Shown piece after piece: positions 16,361-25,875 of a stretch of 55,886 nt of DNA. The translations under genes and the position numbers were made by a program. Position 1 is the stretch's first letter; every line of letters starts with the position of its first letter. The stretch is from Geminisphaera colitermitum TAV2 (GTDB lineage: Bacteria; Verrucomicrobiota; Verrucomicrobiia; Opitutales; Opitutaceae). The DNA is taken from assembly GCF_000171235.2 (NCBI RefSeq), contig NZ_ABEA03000203.1:1-55886 (forward strand), given 5' to 3'. The notes below the pieces were generated by a model. The model had not been told where the DNA came from. It did no database searches and saw only the letters and a list, made by a program, of their open reading frames with translations.

Positions 16361-18037
16361 ATGCTAACAAAGCCAATTCCCCACCTCTCCCATACACTCT
16401 CACTCTGCTTCCTGTTCGTGCTCGCATTTGCAATCGCGACCGTCACCGCGAACACCACGCCGACTGATGTATCCGAAAAAGAATGGCGGCAGTCCGCCGT
16501 CAACCGGACCCGTCGCATCATCGTCAACAACGACGGCAACGAACCCGTCTTCATGTTGAAAAGTCCCCCCCCCTCCCCTACTCCCGACGATCTGCTCTCC
16601 CGCCGCATCGCACCGCTCGCGGGCACGCAAGTGGACAGCCTTTTTTATTGCACATGGAGTTCCGGTTTCGGGCTTTTCACACACTTCACGAAAATTGGTC
16701 AGGTCTTCACCAGCCGGGAAAGCCGTCACGCCAACAACCAGATGCAAGCCCTGCTTGACGCTGGCATTGACCCGCTCCGCGTCGTGCAAAAATTCACACG
16801 CGAGCACAACATCGAGCTTTTCTGGTCCATGCGCATGAACGACAACCACGACGGTTACGCCGACAATTACGGCCCCGCGCTCTTCGACGCCACCCGCCTC
16901 AAAACCCAACACCCCGAATATCTCCTCGGCACCCGCGGCCAACGCCTGCCCTACGGTTCCTGGTCCGCCGTCAACTACGCCCGCCCCGAAATCCGCGAAC
17001 TCGCCTTTCGCTATGTCGAAGAAGTGTGCCTCAATTACGATGTGGACGGCGTTGAACTGGATTTCTTCCGCCACCCGGTGTTTTTCCCCTCCACGACTCG
17101 CGGCCAGCCCTGCACCGACGACGAACTCAACATGATGACAGGGCTCTTGCGTCGCATCCGAGTCATGGCCGACGCGGAAGGCAGACGCCGCGGACGTCCC
17201 CTGCTCATTGCCGTGCGCGTGCCCGACTCTGCGGCTTACGCCAAGACCATCGGCCTTGATCTGGAAACGTGGCTCTCAGGCGACCTCCTTGATCTGCTCA
17301 TCGTCGGAGGATATTTTCAGCTCAACGAGTGGACGGACAGCGTGGCGCTGGCGCGCAAGCACGGGGCTGGGTTTGGGATAAAAGTGTATCCATCACTTGA
17401 TGACGCCCGCGTGCCCGACGGCCCGAAGTTCGATGCCACCGTCCCGCGTTCCACGCTGCGCATGACCGACGCCGCCTATCGCGGACGCGCCGCCGTGGCT
17501 TGGGCGGCGGGGATGGACGGCCTGTATTTCTTCAACCAGTTCAACCCACGCCGTCCCATCTGGCGCGAGGTTGGAGACCCGGCCACGCTTGCTCCGCTTG
17601 AGAAGGATTATTTCGCCTCCGTTCGCGGCGTCGGTGCCACGCCCATGCGGAGCAACCTTCCGCTCGCTCCATGGCAAACCATCGAGACCCTCAACCCCCT
17701 CGCTCCACGTGACCTCCTGCCCGGACAACCGGCGCTCGCCCGCATCCAACTCGTTGCCCCCGTCGAACGACCTGCGCGTGTTTTCCATACGCTAGGTATC
17801 CGAATAAAAGATACGAAGGCCAACACGCAAATCGAAGCCGATGCCGTGGAAGTCCGGCTCAACGAGATGCTGCTGGATCGAGCTAAGGCGAAGCGTGAGG
17901 GCGACTGGCTTTTTTATCCTGTCGAGACCGAGGCGATTCGGAATGGGCTCAACAAAGTAAGTGTGACGCTCAAATCAGAAACTTCCATTCGCGGATCATG
18001 GCTCGATTTGATGGTCAGGGAGCGACCTTGCCACTAG
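16361..18037 (+). CDS. Secreted TIM-barrel glycoside-hydrolase-like protein
   Basis: About 558 residues. Signal peptide at residues 8-29 (LSLCFLFVLAFAIATV), then a (beta/alpha)8-like domain. It contains FTREHNIELFWSMRMND, a NYARPEIRELAFRYVEEV stretch, then YDVDGVELDFFRHP, which resembles the acid-bearing strand of GH10-like/GHL families, and later AAGMDGLYFFNQFNP. A C-terminal beta domain follows. Probably acts on polysaccharide outside the cytoplasm; activity not provable from sequence. ATG 16361 is chosen because it begins the signal peptide, although the frame is open further upstream. A C9 run at 16565-16573 encodes prolines. Confidence 0.78.
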   Translation: MLTKPIPHLSHTLSLCFLFVLAFAIATVTANTTPTDVSEKEWRQSAVNRTRRIIVNNDGNEPVFMLKSPPPSPTPDDLLSRRIAPLAGTQVDSLFYCTWSSGFGLFTHFTKIGQVFTSRESRHANNQMQALLDAGIDPLRVVQKFTREHNIELFWSMRMNDNHDGYADNYGPALFDATRLKTQHPEYLLGTRGQRLPYGSWSAVNYARPEIRELAFRYVEEVCLNYDVDGVELDFFRHPVFFPSTTRGQPCTDDELNMMTGLLRRIRVMADAEGRRRGRPLLIAVRVPDSAAYAKTIGLDLETWLSGDLLDLLIVGGYFQLNEWTDSVALARKHGAGFGIKVYPSLDDARVPDGPKFDATVPRSTLRMTDAAYRGRAAVAWAAGMDGLYFFNQFNPRRPIWREVGDPATLAPLEKDYFASVRGVGATPMRSNLPLAPWQTIETLNPLAPRDLLPGQPALARIQLVAPVERPARVFHTLGIRIKDTKANTQIEADAVEVRLNEMLLDRAKAKREGDWLFYPVETEAIRNGLNKVSVTLKSETSIRGSWLDLMVRERPCH

Positions 18038-18102
18038 AAGTTCGGCCCATTGGCGGTGCCAGGCAATGACTTGGCAGGATGTACCGACTGGCCGGATATT
18101 GT

Positions 18103-19005
18103 CTAATTTTGTGATGTGCGGTGCTGCTCACGGTAGGCGCCGGGAGCGACGCCGCAGAGACGGCGAAACTGAGCGGAAAAATAATACTCGTCACAAAAAC
18201 CGCAAAGATCGGCCACTTCCTTGAGTGGAAACATCGTGTGCGCAAGCAAGGTGCGGGCACGCGCAATGCGAATCTCATTGAGGTAACGCACCAGACTTCG
18301 TCCACGGACTTTGCGAAAAACATGGCGCAGGTGATCGTGACTCAGGCCCACATGCCGCGCCACCTCAGACAGCGATTCGATCTCGTCGTGATGCTGCTGA
18401 ACATAGCGTTCGGCGGCCTCCACCTGACGCGCAGCCCGCATCGAAAATGACGTGCCGCGCCGCGCCACAGCGGAGTCGGCGGCGACGGCCAGCTCAAGCA
18501 CGTGCAGCATAATCGCGCTCGTGCGAATATCCAGAAGGACGGAAATCGCGTTGGGCAGGCCGTCGGGTTTCCCCGCGTCCGGGGCACCGTGGCAGGCGTC
18601 CGGTCCCGTGGGCAAACTTCGCGCCAACGTTTCTATCTCGGCGCAAAGCGCGGTGTCCGCGATGGCGGGGATGCGAAGACATCCACTCAATCTCAGTCCA
18701 GAAGGCGCGACCGCCTGCACGCACCAGTCCTCGCCTCCGTTATCAACCAACTGTTCGTGCGGCAAATCGGGCGCATAAAGAATCGCATCGCCCGCAGAAA
18801 AATCCACCCGTTCGGGCTTCCTGTTTTTGGGGAACACCGTGGTGTGCCCGCAACCCGAGGGATGGAACACGATTTCAATGATGTTCGGGTGCGAATGACA
18901 TCGCGCGCGGTGGCCGTCCGCGAGGCGGTGTCTCATGCCAACCATGTAGGAAAGCAGGTGTCCAGAGGCGAGGTGGCGGTGTAGTTTTTTCCAACCGTTG
19001 TCCAT
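18103..19005 (-). CDS. AraC-family transcriptional regulator
   Basis: About 300 residues. The N-terminal cupin-like sensing domain contains RARCHSHPNIIEIVFHPSG and a later GDAILYAPDLPHEQL. Two C-terminal helix-turn-helix motifs make up the AraC DNA-binding domain: LSEVARHVGLSHDHLRHVFR and LKEVADLCGFCDEYYFSAQFR. It lies divergent from a dehydrogenase/oxidoreductase pair that it probably controls. The frame is open up to 19110, but that would overlap the divergent start at 19092, so ATG 19005 (MDNGWKKL) is preferred. Confidence 0.9.
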   Translation of the reverse strand: MDNGWKKLHRHLASGHLLSYMVGMRHRLADGHRARCHSHPNIIEIVFHPSGCGHTTVFPKNRKPERVDFSAGDAILYAPDLPHEQLVDNGGEDWCVQAVAPSGLRLSGCLRIPAIADTALCAEIETLARSLPTGPDACHGAPDAGKPDGLPNAISVLLDIRTSAIMLHVLELAVAADSAVARRGTSFSMRAARQVEAAERYVQQHHDEIESLSEVARHVGLSHDHLRHVFRKVRGRSLVRYLNEIRIARARTLLAHTMFPLKEVADLCGFCDEYYFSAQFRRLCGVAPGAYREQHRTSQN

Positions 19006-19091
19006 GCCTCCCCAAAAGCATAAACAGCCGGAAAACACAAACAAACACCGATAACTCAACTGGCCCCTCCCCCCCCTCCGGTCAACATGAG

Positions 19092-20141
19092 ATGCGTATG
19101 ACAAACACATCCACGATAACTGGACGAAAACTGATTTTCACAGGGAAAGGACAAGTTGAATGTATCCCCTGCGAAGTCCCTTCCCCTGCCGCCGGCGAGG
19201 TGCTGGTGCGAAAGGTGCGGACGTTGATGAGCACCGGAACGGAAAATATCGTCTTCAACCAGAATTTCGATCCGGGCACACACTGGGATCGTTGGGCGAA
19301 GTATCCGTTTCATCCCGGTTATTGCGTGGTGGGTGTGGTGCAGGAAATCGGCCCTGCCGCTGATTCATCGAATGGCGCAGGCGGCGGTCATGCGGGACGG
19401 CAGTTGAAAGTTGGCGACCGGATTGTTTGTCGCAATCCGCATTCGTCGCACGGGGTGTTGAAGGCGGAGGACTGTTATCCGGTGCCGGACAACGTGAGCG
19501 ATGATGACGCACCGTGGTTCGCTCTCGCCAAAATCTCAGGACACGGCGTGCGCGCCGCCGACATTCGCCTCGGCGACCCTGTCGCAGTCATCGGTGCAGG
19601 CCCCATCGGACAGATGGCATGTCGCTGGGCTTTGATGGGAGGGGCCGGGCGTGTAGCCATGATCGATCTTTCCCCGGAACGCCTGAACATGGCCGCCGCC
19701 GCCGGCGCGATCCCCGTTGCGGTTCCCGCTGCGGAGGCAAAAGACGCCGTGCTAAACGCACTTGGAGGCGAAGCGCCCCGCGCGGTCATTGACTCAACGG
19801 GCAACGCTGCCGTGCTTCACGCCGCCTTCGCAATGGTGGAGACTTTGGGAACTGTGGTGTTGCTCGGCGACACGGGTTCGCCTGCAAGCCAGACGCTGAC
19901 GCCCGACGTGATCCGGCGCGGCCTTACCTTGCGCGGTGCGCATGATGGCCGAAATTCACCCGAATGGAATAACCGCATCGCTGCGGACCGTTTTTTTGCC
20001 GCGGTCGGGAGCGGACATTTTTCGCTCGCTGGCTTGAATACGCATCGGTTCCGCCCGGAGCAATGCGTGGAAGCCTATCGTCTGGCGAACACGGACCGCG
20101 TGCGCACCATGGGCATACTCTTCGACTGGTCGGAGAGTTAG
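19092..20141 (+). CDS. Zinc-type medium-chain dehydrogenase (MDR superfamily)
   Basis: 349 residues. The GroES-like N-terminal domain (STGTENIVF, YPFHPGYCVVGVV) and Rossmann domain (AVIGAGPIGQMACRWALMGG) are those of MDR proteins of the sugar/polyol-dehydrogenase group. The usual structural-zinc cysteine cluster is not evident. Next gene starts six bases after its stop. Likely oxidises a sugar or cyclitol with NAD(P); substrate unknown. It resembles in layout the dehydrogenase at 39531-40562, which is also linked to Gfo/Idh/MocA genes. Confidence 0.85.
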   Translation: MRMTNTSTITGRKLIFTGKGQVECIPCEVPSPAAGEVLVRKVRTLMSTGTENIVFNQNFDPGTHWDRWAKYPFHPGYCVVGVVQEIGPAADSSNGAGGGHAGRQLKVGDRIVCRNPHSSHGVLKAEDCYPVPDNVSDDDAPWFALAKISGHGVRAADIRLGDPVAVIGAGPIGQMACRWALMGGAGRVAMIDLSPERLNMAAAAGAIPVAVPAAEAKDAVLNALGGEAPRAVIDSTGNAAVLHAAFAMVETLGTVVLLGDTGSPASQTLTPDVIRRGLTLRGAHDGRNSPEWNNRIAADRFFAAVGSGHFSLAGLNTHRFRPEQCVEAYRLANTDRVRTMGILFDWSES

Positions 20142-20146
20142 CCATT

Positions 20147-21142
20147 ATGGGAACTCGGAAACACAAGCTTGGCATACTCGGCTGCGGGGGGATCATGCGG
20201 GGGACTTACACGCCGATTATCCGCCGCCTTTCCGACCGCGTGGAAGTCGCGGCGGTCTGCGATCCAAACCCGCAAAATCTCTCCATCGCCGCCCAACTTT
20301 TCCCCGCAGCCAGACCCTGCGCGGACGCTGTCCAGCTACTGGAAACGCCCGGCCTCAACGCCGTCATGGTCTTGACGGCCGAGCGCGCCAATGCCGCGAT
20401 GGCCACCCTCGCCATGCAAGCCGGGTTGGCCGTTTACCTTGAAAAACCCCCCGCCATTTCGCTGATGGAATTCGACGCGCTGCTGGACTGCGAAACACGG
20501 ACGGACGTCCGGCTTTTTGTCGCATTCAATCGCCGCCACACGCCGTTGCTCAATGGTATCGAGTTATCGAATACGACAACCCGCCATGTCCGCGGGCGCA
20601 TGTCGCGCCTTCGTCGTCGCCTGGATCACTTCCCGACCACGGCCATTCACCTGATCGACTCCGCGCAATTTTTCTTCGGAGATTTTTTTTCCGAAGCCGA
20701 AGTCCGCTTTTTTTCTTACCCGACGGATAGTTGGCAGGTGCACGGCACATGGCCCGGTGGAGTCACCTGCGAACTTGAATTTTTTCCCGCGAGCGGCACC
20801 AACTGCGAATACCTCGTATTCGAGAGCGGCGACCACATGATCGACATCCAATTCCCCAATTCCGCCAGCGCCTTTCCCTGTGGACGACTCCTGCGCATCA
20901 CCAGCGACGGACGCGAACAGTCACTCCCCCCTCCGCCCGGTACCGTCACCGCCGTGCCAAACGACGACACCGAACAAATGGGCTACGCACCCGCCTTCCG
21001 CGACTTCGTCGCCGCCTTGGACAGCGGAGATCCCCCCGCCCCCATCTGGCAGCTATCCACCTGCCACGCCACAATCGCCATCATGGAAACGATGACGCAA
21101 CAGCCACACAGCCCTGTCCACCTGTTCCTCAATAAATCGTAG
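20147..21142 (+). CDS. Gfo/Idh/MocA-family oxidoreductase
   Basis: 331 residues. N-terminal Rossmann fold GILGCGGIMRGTYTPII, then the family EKP motif in VYLEKPPAI near residue 95. C-terminal half is the alpha/beta substrate domain with DHFPTTAIHLIDSAQFFFGD carrying the active-site H. NAD(P)-dependent sugar or cyclitol oxidoreductase. ATG 20147 follows the upstream stop (20139-20141) directly, so the two genes form an operon under the divergent AraC regulator. Confidence 0.88.
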   Translation: MGTRKHKLGILGCGGIMRGTYTPIIRRLSDRVEVAAVCDPNPQNLSIAAQLFPAARPCADAVQLLETPGLNAVMVLTAERANAAMATLAMQAGLAVYLEKPPAISLMEFDALLDCETRTDVRLFVAFNRRHTPLLNGIELSNTTTRHVRGRMSRLRRRLDHFPTTAIHLIDSAQFFFGDFFSEAEVRFFSYPTDSWQVHGTWPGGVTCELEFFPASGTNCEYLVFESGDHMIDIQFPNSASAFPCGRLLRITSDGREQSLPPPPGTVTAVPNDDTEQMGYAPAFRDFVAALDSGDPPAPIWQLSTCHATIAIMETMTQQPHSPVHLFLNKS

Positions 21143-21187
21143 TTTCATGCTCGGACACGAAAACTTCATCGACGTCCAATCCGATGC

Positions 21188-23173
21188 TTAGCGTGCCGGG
21201 AGAATCGTGAGGTGAAGGGTGGCTTGGGTTACCGGTGCGGGCAGGTCGAGACCTAGGCGCGTGCCTTTGCTCCCTTGCGCAGGCGCGATTCCGATCACGG
21301 GGCTTTCGTTTTGCGTCAGACTAATGTCGTGACCGTCAGCTTGCGCCTGCCAAGAAACATCAAGCGACGTGCTGCCGGATGGAGCGCGAACGCGAAGACC
21401 TTCGCGCCCGGAAGGTTCGGCGGCGGTGAGCGCAGACCAGGTTTGTTTGGGACGAAATACCAGCGCCGTGCCAAAGGGCTGAGGTTGTCCGTCGCGGAAT
21501 TTCACCCGGTCAATAATCTCAACACGCCCTTGTGGAGCGTCGCTCGTGGAACGGGTGTAAATAAACGTGCGCGTGAGTTTTTCGAGCGAGGGAACATCGG
21601 GCGCATAGGCGCTTGTTATGTCGATTTCCCAGAGGTCGCAGGCGTCGGTAAATCCGGTGCGCACGGTTTCGGCATGAGCGTCGGCACCGGTGCGCTGGAG
21701 CTTTCCGGCGACCAGGGGAACGGGATGGCCGAAGGAGTTCATCACGGAACTGGTGTAACGTTTGGAACTAAAAGTGTCCTTTACATAGGCATCGACCCCG
21801 AGGTCGGAGAGGACGGATTCGCCGTCGCAAACGATGACAAAGGAACCGAGGTCGTTGTGGTTGTGAGGCTGGTTGTTGTGACCGCCTTTGAAGGCGGCGG
21901 CCAGGCCGGTGACGGGAGTGGCGCGTCGCACGACCAAGGCGCCGCCATCGGGAAACCAGTCGCGCAAGCCGGGCGCGGGGGGGGGGGGACCGTCGGGACG
22001 GGACAGCGAGAGGTCAAAGGGCGTGATGCAGAGATTGGGGCCGATGCCGATGTGGTGAATCATGCCAAGTCCGACGCCGGGGCCGCGAATGCCATAGGGG
22101 AGTTTGTAACGGATGGTGGCGAAGTCGTGCATCCACGCGGGAGCGCGAGCGTCGACGGCGGCGTCGCCAAAGGGCGGATAAATGCCGGCGGCAATTTGCC
22201 AGCGCGTATCGAAGGTTGCGATACGCTGTTGCTTGGGAGCGTCGAGCAAATCGACGTGTCCGCTGGTGGCAAGGCGGGTCAGTTCGGAGGCGAGGATGTA
22301 ATTTCCGTATCCGTAATACCAATATCCAATGCCTTCGTGGCAAAAACCGTCGTCGCCGAAACCGGCGATGAAGACAGGCGTGAAGGCTTCAAACGCGGCA
22401 GCGAAGGTGGCCCGATCGTCGCCAATGTCCGTGGGACCAAGAAGGAGGGCGGTCATGAGGATGCTGCCATGACACACGGCGTTCCAATTGTTGTTGGTTT
22501 TCATCCACCAATATTCCGGACCAAGAGTATTTGATGACCGGATACGTTCCAGATCAGGGGCAAAGACGCGGGCGTGGATTTCCTTGCGAATTTTGACGCG
22601 TGTTGAGGAGGAAATTTTTTGGCCGAGCAGGTAATGGGCGAGGGCGAGATTGGCGGCGCGGTTGACGGCGCCGAGTTCCACGAGGTCGTAAGCGGCGTGC
22701 CAGTCTGCGCGTCGGCTGGCGTGGGAGGGGATTGCCCAAGTGGGTTCGTCCAGCATGGCGGCGATTTCGCGTTCGATGGCGGGAAGCAGTTTGCCGTCGT
22801 TGCGGAGTCCTTCGGCAAAGAGGAACTGGCCGAGGCGTTTCGTGCGCGTCATGTAGGGGGCTTCGTAAGCTTTGCGGTCTCCGGTTTCCTTAAAAATGTT
22901 GAAGAGAGCTTCGTCGAGTTTGGGCGTGGGGAGCCGGGCTTGTTTGTCGGCTTCGGCGTAGAGGTCGGCGTCGGCGGCAGGGTTGGCGCGGGCGATGGCA
23001 TCCCACCAGGCGCGGTCGGCGAAGGGCGGGGTGAAGCAGATGGGAGTGGCGGGGAGCCATTTGGCGATTTCGGCGGTGCGTGTGGCGTCGAGCACGGGTA
23101 GCGGGTTGCCGGCGGCGTGCGCGGCGATGCTGCTCGCGAGCAGGGCGGCGAACAGAATTGTTGGGTATCGCAT
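21188..23173 (-). CDS. Heparinase II/III-like polysaccharide lyase, secreted
   Basis: 661 residues. Signal peptide at residues 1-20 (MRYPTILFAALLASSIAAHA), then an alpha/alpha toroid N-terminal half, with YWWMKTNNNWNAVCHGSI in the middle. The heparinase II/III C-terminal beta domain is marked by NNQPHNHNDLGSFVI followed by DLGVDAY. Cleaves uronic-acid-containing polysaccharides by beta-elimination; exact substrate not readable. G11 at 21977-21987 encodes prolines in the linker between halves. A poly-C run lies about 17 bp upstream of the start. Likely co-regulated with the carbohydrate-binding protein upstream (23265-23879). Confidence 0.88.
   Translation of the reverse strand: MRYPTILFAALLASSIAAHAAGNPLPVLDATRTAEIAKWLPATPICFTPPFADRAWWDAIARANPAADADLYAEADKQARLPTPKLDEALFNIFKETGDRKAYEAPYMTRTKRLGQFLFAEGLRNDGKLLPAIEREIAAMLDEPTWAIPSHASRRADWHAAYDLVELGAVNRAANLALAHYLLGQKISSSTRVKIRKEIHARVFAPDLERIRSSNTLGPEYWWMKTNNNWNAVCHGSILMTALLLGPTDIGDDRATFAAAFEAFTPVFIAGFGDDGFCHEGIGYWYYGYGNYILASELTRLATSGHVDLLDAPKQQRIATFDTRWQIAAGIYPPFGDAAVDARAPAWMHDFATIRYKLPYGIRGPGVGLGMIHHIGIGPNLCITPFDLSLSRPDGPPPPAPGLRDWFPDGGALVVRRATPVTGLAAAFKGGHNNQPHNHNDLGSFVIVCDGESVLSDLGVDAYVKDTFSSKRYTSSVMNSFGHPVPLVAGKLQRTGADAHAETVRTGFTDACDLWEIDITSAYAPDVPSLEKLTRTFIYTRSTSDAPQGRVEIIDRVKFRDGQPQPFGTALVFRPKQTWSALTAAEPSGREGLRVRAPSGSTSLDVSWQAQADGHDISLTQNESPVIGIAPAQGSKGTRLGLDLPAPVTQATLHLTILPAR
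21977..21987. repeat. G11 homopolymer inside the heparinase-like gene
   Basis: Encodes a short proline run (DGPPPPAP) between the two main domains. Confidence 0.9.
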
Positions 23174-23190
23174 GTGTATGATGTGTGTGT

Positions 23191-23207
23191 GGGGGGGGGG
23201 GGGGGGG
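23191..23207. repeat. G17 homopolymer in the leader of the heparinase-like gene
   Basis: Follows GTGTGTGT and precedes AGGGG. In the sense of the minus-strand gene it is a C17 run beginning 18 bp upstream of the ATG at 23173. Confidence 0.95.
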
Positions 23208-23264
23208 AGGGGCGGAGTTTGGGGGAACTAAGAATTACAAATTACGAATGATGGGGGGTGTCGT

Positions 23265-23879
23265 TTATTCGCGTTCGAGGATTACGTCGTCGAGCAGGAT
23301 CGAGCCGCTGGCTTGCCATGCGAAGAGATTGAAAATGAGGAAATTCACGCCTTCGGGGATTTCCACGATGGTTCCCAGTTTCGTCCATTCTTGCGGGAGT
23401 GCGACGGGGGTTCCGGTTTTAGGTGTCGGCGGCAGGGAGGCGTAAGCGGTGCTGCCGTCGGCAAGGAGATAAAAATAACCGACCGGTGTTGGGTCTTTTC
23501 CGTCCTGAAAGGCGAGGCGGGCGAGAAAACCGTGGGTGCCGGGTTTTACCTGCGTGTCGGGGGTGGCTTTTATCCAGAGGGAAAGGCGGTAACGTTCGCC
23601 GGGGGCGACGCGCATGCCGCGTGTGCCGATGCCGTAGCGGGCAAATTGGGTGGAGCTGATTTTCGCGGCGATCTGGCCGGTGTGCGCGCCGTTGTCGGCG
23701 AGTTCAAATGTGGCTCCGGCGGCTTTGGCGTCGCCGGGAGCGAAGAGGCTCCAGCTTTGTTTCCCTTGTTCAAAGTCGCCGTTGGCAATCAGGTTTTTCG
23801 TGATCTGCGCGGCAGCGGGAAATGCGCCTAGCAGGAGCGTGGAAATGAAATACAGGACGAATGTTTTTTTGAGTTTCAT
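23265..23879 (-). CDS. Secreted carbohydrate-binding-module-like protein
   Basis: 204 residues. Signal peptide at 1-24 (FVLYFISTLLLGAFPAAAQ), then a single beta-sandwich domain. It begins NLIANGDFEQGKQSWSLFA, the start typical of CBM4/9/16-like domains, and ends GSILLDDVILE, also typical. No catalytic domain. Probably binds a sugar polymer at or outside the cell envelope, working with the adjacent lyase. Its leader contains a C16 run about 12 bp before the ATG. Confidence 0.8.
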   Translation of the reverse strand: MKLKKTFVLYFISTLLLGAFPAAAQITKNLIANGDFEQGKQSWSLFAPGDAKAAGATFELADNGAHTGQIAAKISSTQFARYGIGTRGMRVAPGERYRLSLWIKATPDTQVKPGTHGFLARLAFQDGKDPTPVGYFYLLADGSTAYASLPPTPKTGTPVALPQEWTKLGTIVEIPEGVNFLIFNLFAWQASGSILLDDVILERE

Positions 23880-23891
23880 GTGATGTGCGTC

Positions 23892-23907
23892 GGGGGGGGG
23901 GGGGGGG
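23892..23907. repeat. G16 homopolymer in the leader of the CBM-like gene
   Basis: Followed by AGGGTTCAGG. It lies between the stop of the PEP-CTERM gene (23913) and the CBM-like start codon (23879), so on the coding strand it is poly-C at the ribosome-entry side. Confidence 0.95.
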
Positions 23908-23912
23908 AGGGT

Positions 23913-25826
23913 TCAGGAGGTGCGGCGATGGCGGACAATGGCAACCGCGAATGTTACGAGGGCGGCAAGCGTCACAAGCATTGCTGGTTCGGGTACGGCA
24001 GTGGTTGTTATGCTGAGTTCGCCAGTGAGTTGGGAGAACGTGAAGGTGTTGAGCGCGTCGGAGGAAAGTCCGCTCCAGATGTTGCCGTTTTCGGTCAGGG
24101 CGATGGTTCCGTAAATGCCGGTCAGGGTGACGGAATCAAAGCCGTCGCCGGTGAGCGTGAGGCCGTCAAAAAAGGTGACGGTGCCAGTGGCAAGTGCGGC
24201 GTCGAGTTTGAGCGTAAGGTCGCCGGTGGCAGTGAATGTTGTATCGGCAGTTAAAATACGTCCGGTGTTGCTGCCGTTGTAACCGAGGGTGAGCGCGGTG
24301 CTGTTGTAGGCGCGTTCGGTGAGGTCGAGGATGGCCCCGGCTTGCACGGCAACGCTGGTGGCGGCGATGTTGGAGGTGCCGATGAGTTTCAGGGTGCCGC
24401 TTTGAACGTCGAGGTTTCCGATGGCACGGTTGGATGTGAGCGTGGAGGCAGCTCCGGCAGTGGCATCGGCATAGATGAAGGTGGAGCTGGCGGAGATCGT
24501 GCCGGTGCCACCGAGGTTATTGGTTCCGCCGGCTTGGGTGGCGGTGAGGGTTGTGCTGCCGTTAACATTGACAGCTGTCGCGACAGAGAGATTGAAGGTT
24601 TTGGCTTTGAGGGTGCCGTTGCCAGTGATGTTCCAGCTGGCGGTGGCGAGGCTGAGGGTGGCGGTGGTGGCGTCGAGCGTGTGCGCGTTGGTGTCGAGCG
24701 TGATGGTGGTGCCGGTGCCGTTGGAGCGTTTGAGGTCGGAGGTGACGGTGAGGTCGTCGTCGAGCTTAAGGGTGAGAGACGAGTCGTTGTCGGCCCAGAA
24801 GTTGAGGGTTCCGATTGTGCCGGTGCCGGAGAGCGTCTTGATGGCGTTGTTCGATCCGCGAACGGTGAGCGAGTAAATCGTTTGGTCGTTTTCGAGACTT
24901 TGATTCGCCGCGCTTTGGAGGACGACGCCCAGGTTGCCCGTAACGGTGACGGCGGAGGCGATCTTGTTTTCGGAGCCGCCAAGAATGAATTCGTTGGCGT
25001 TGTAGTTGACCGTTTGGATGGTGCCGCCATTGGCGGTGAAGTTGCCCGTGATGCGAAGGCGGGTGTCGGCTATTGTTGTGGTATAGGTTGTGTCGATGTT
25101 GGTGCTGGCCGAGTTGAGAACGAGAGCGCCGGAGTTCATCGTGACGTCGCCGTCGATGGAATAAAGGAAGCTGGTGAGAGTGTTGTCCGCTGTTTTGGCA
25201 ACGAGTTGCACGGCGAGTGTGCCACCGTCAATGGTGAGTGGGGCGCGCAGGTAGATAGCTGAACCGGCGGTGGTGGATGCTTTGCGTCCGAATTCGAGGA
25301 TGCCGCCGTTGCCGAGCGTGACGCCTGCGGTGGCGGTGAACACGGGGATGGTGGCGCTTGTGATGGCAGCGAAGTTGTCCCCGGCAGCCGAGGCGGTGTT
25401 GATGAAGAGGCGGGCGTGAGCGTCGGTCGCTGCGGAGATGTCGAGCGCGTTGGTGAGCGTGAGGGTGCGGCGGACTTCGAGCGTGTTGGTGGCGGCGGAG
25501 GTCTGCGCATAGGTGAATGCGCCGAGCGTGCCGGCGGCAGCGGCGTTGTAGATGATGGTGCGATTGGCGGCGGCGTCGCCGAGCGCGGCGGTGTCGCTTG
25601 CTCCGGGTGCGGTAGTGGAGGGCGACCAGTTGGCGGAGTTGGACCAGAGAGAATCGGTCGGGTCAGCCAGCCCGGTCCATGTGTGCGTGGGCTGGGCAAT
25701 GGTCGGGAGGGCGGTAAGCAGGGTCGCAACGAGGGTTGCGACGAGGATAGCGCAGAAGTGAGTTTTCACTTGAGCGTTGAGCGTTGGGCGTTGGCTGTTG
25801 AGCACGGATTGGGATGATTTATTCAT
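23913..25826 (-). CDS. Large PEP-CTERM protein with autotransporter-type beta-strand repeats
   Basis: 637 residues. A signal segment near 22-44 (FCAILVATLVATLLTALPTIA) is followed by HTWTGLADPTDSLWSNSANWSP, the typical opening of autotransporter-associated beta-strand repeat proteins. A long Thr/Ala/Gly-rich beta-helix region with many TLT..ALD-type strands follows. The tail is AVPEPAMLVTLAALVTFAVAIVRHRR, a PEP-CTERM sorting signal. A surface or secreted repeat protein, perhaps binding polysaccharide. Upstream neighbour is a pseudopilin-like gene, the same pairing as at 12902-14711. Confidence 0.87.
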   Translation of the reverse strand: MNKSSQSVLNSQRPTLNAQVKTHFCAILVATLVATLLTALPTIAQPTHTWTGLADPTDSLWSNSANWSPSTTAPGASDTAALGDAAANRTIIYNAAAAGTLGAFTYAQTSAATNTLEVRRTLTLTNALDISAATDAHARLFINTASAAGDNFAAITSATIPVFTATAGVTLGNGGILEFGRKASTTAGSAIYLRAPLTIDGGTLAVQLVAKTADNTLTSFLYSIDGDVTMNSGALVLNSASTNIDTTYTTTIADTRLRITGNFTANGGTIQTVNYNANEFILGGSENKIASAVTVTGNLGVVLQSAANQSLENDQTIYSLTVRGSNNAIKTLSGTGTIGTLNFWADNDSSLTLKLDDDLTVTSDLKRSNGTGTTITLDTNAHTLDATTATLSLATASWNITGNGTLKAKTFNLSVATAVNVNGSTTLTATQAGGTNNLGGTGTISASSTFIYADATAGAASTLTSNRAIGNLDVQSGTLKLIGTSNIAATSVAVQAGAILDLTERAYNSTALTLGYNGSNTGRILTADTTFTATGDLTLKLDAALATGTVTFFDGLTLTGDGFDSVTLTGIYGTIALTENGNIWSGLSSDALNTFTFSQLTGELSITTTAVPEPAMLVTLAALVTFAVAIVRHRRTS

Positions 25827-25875
25827 TGGATGTTCGAGGTTGATGGTTGGAGGTTTGTGGTGGAAAATTGGATAC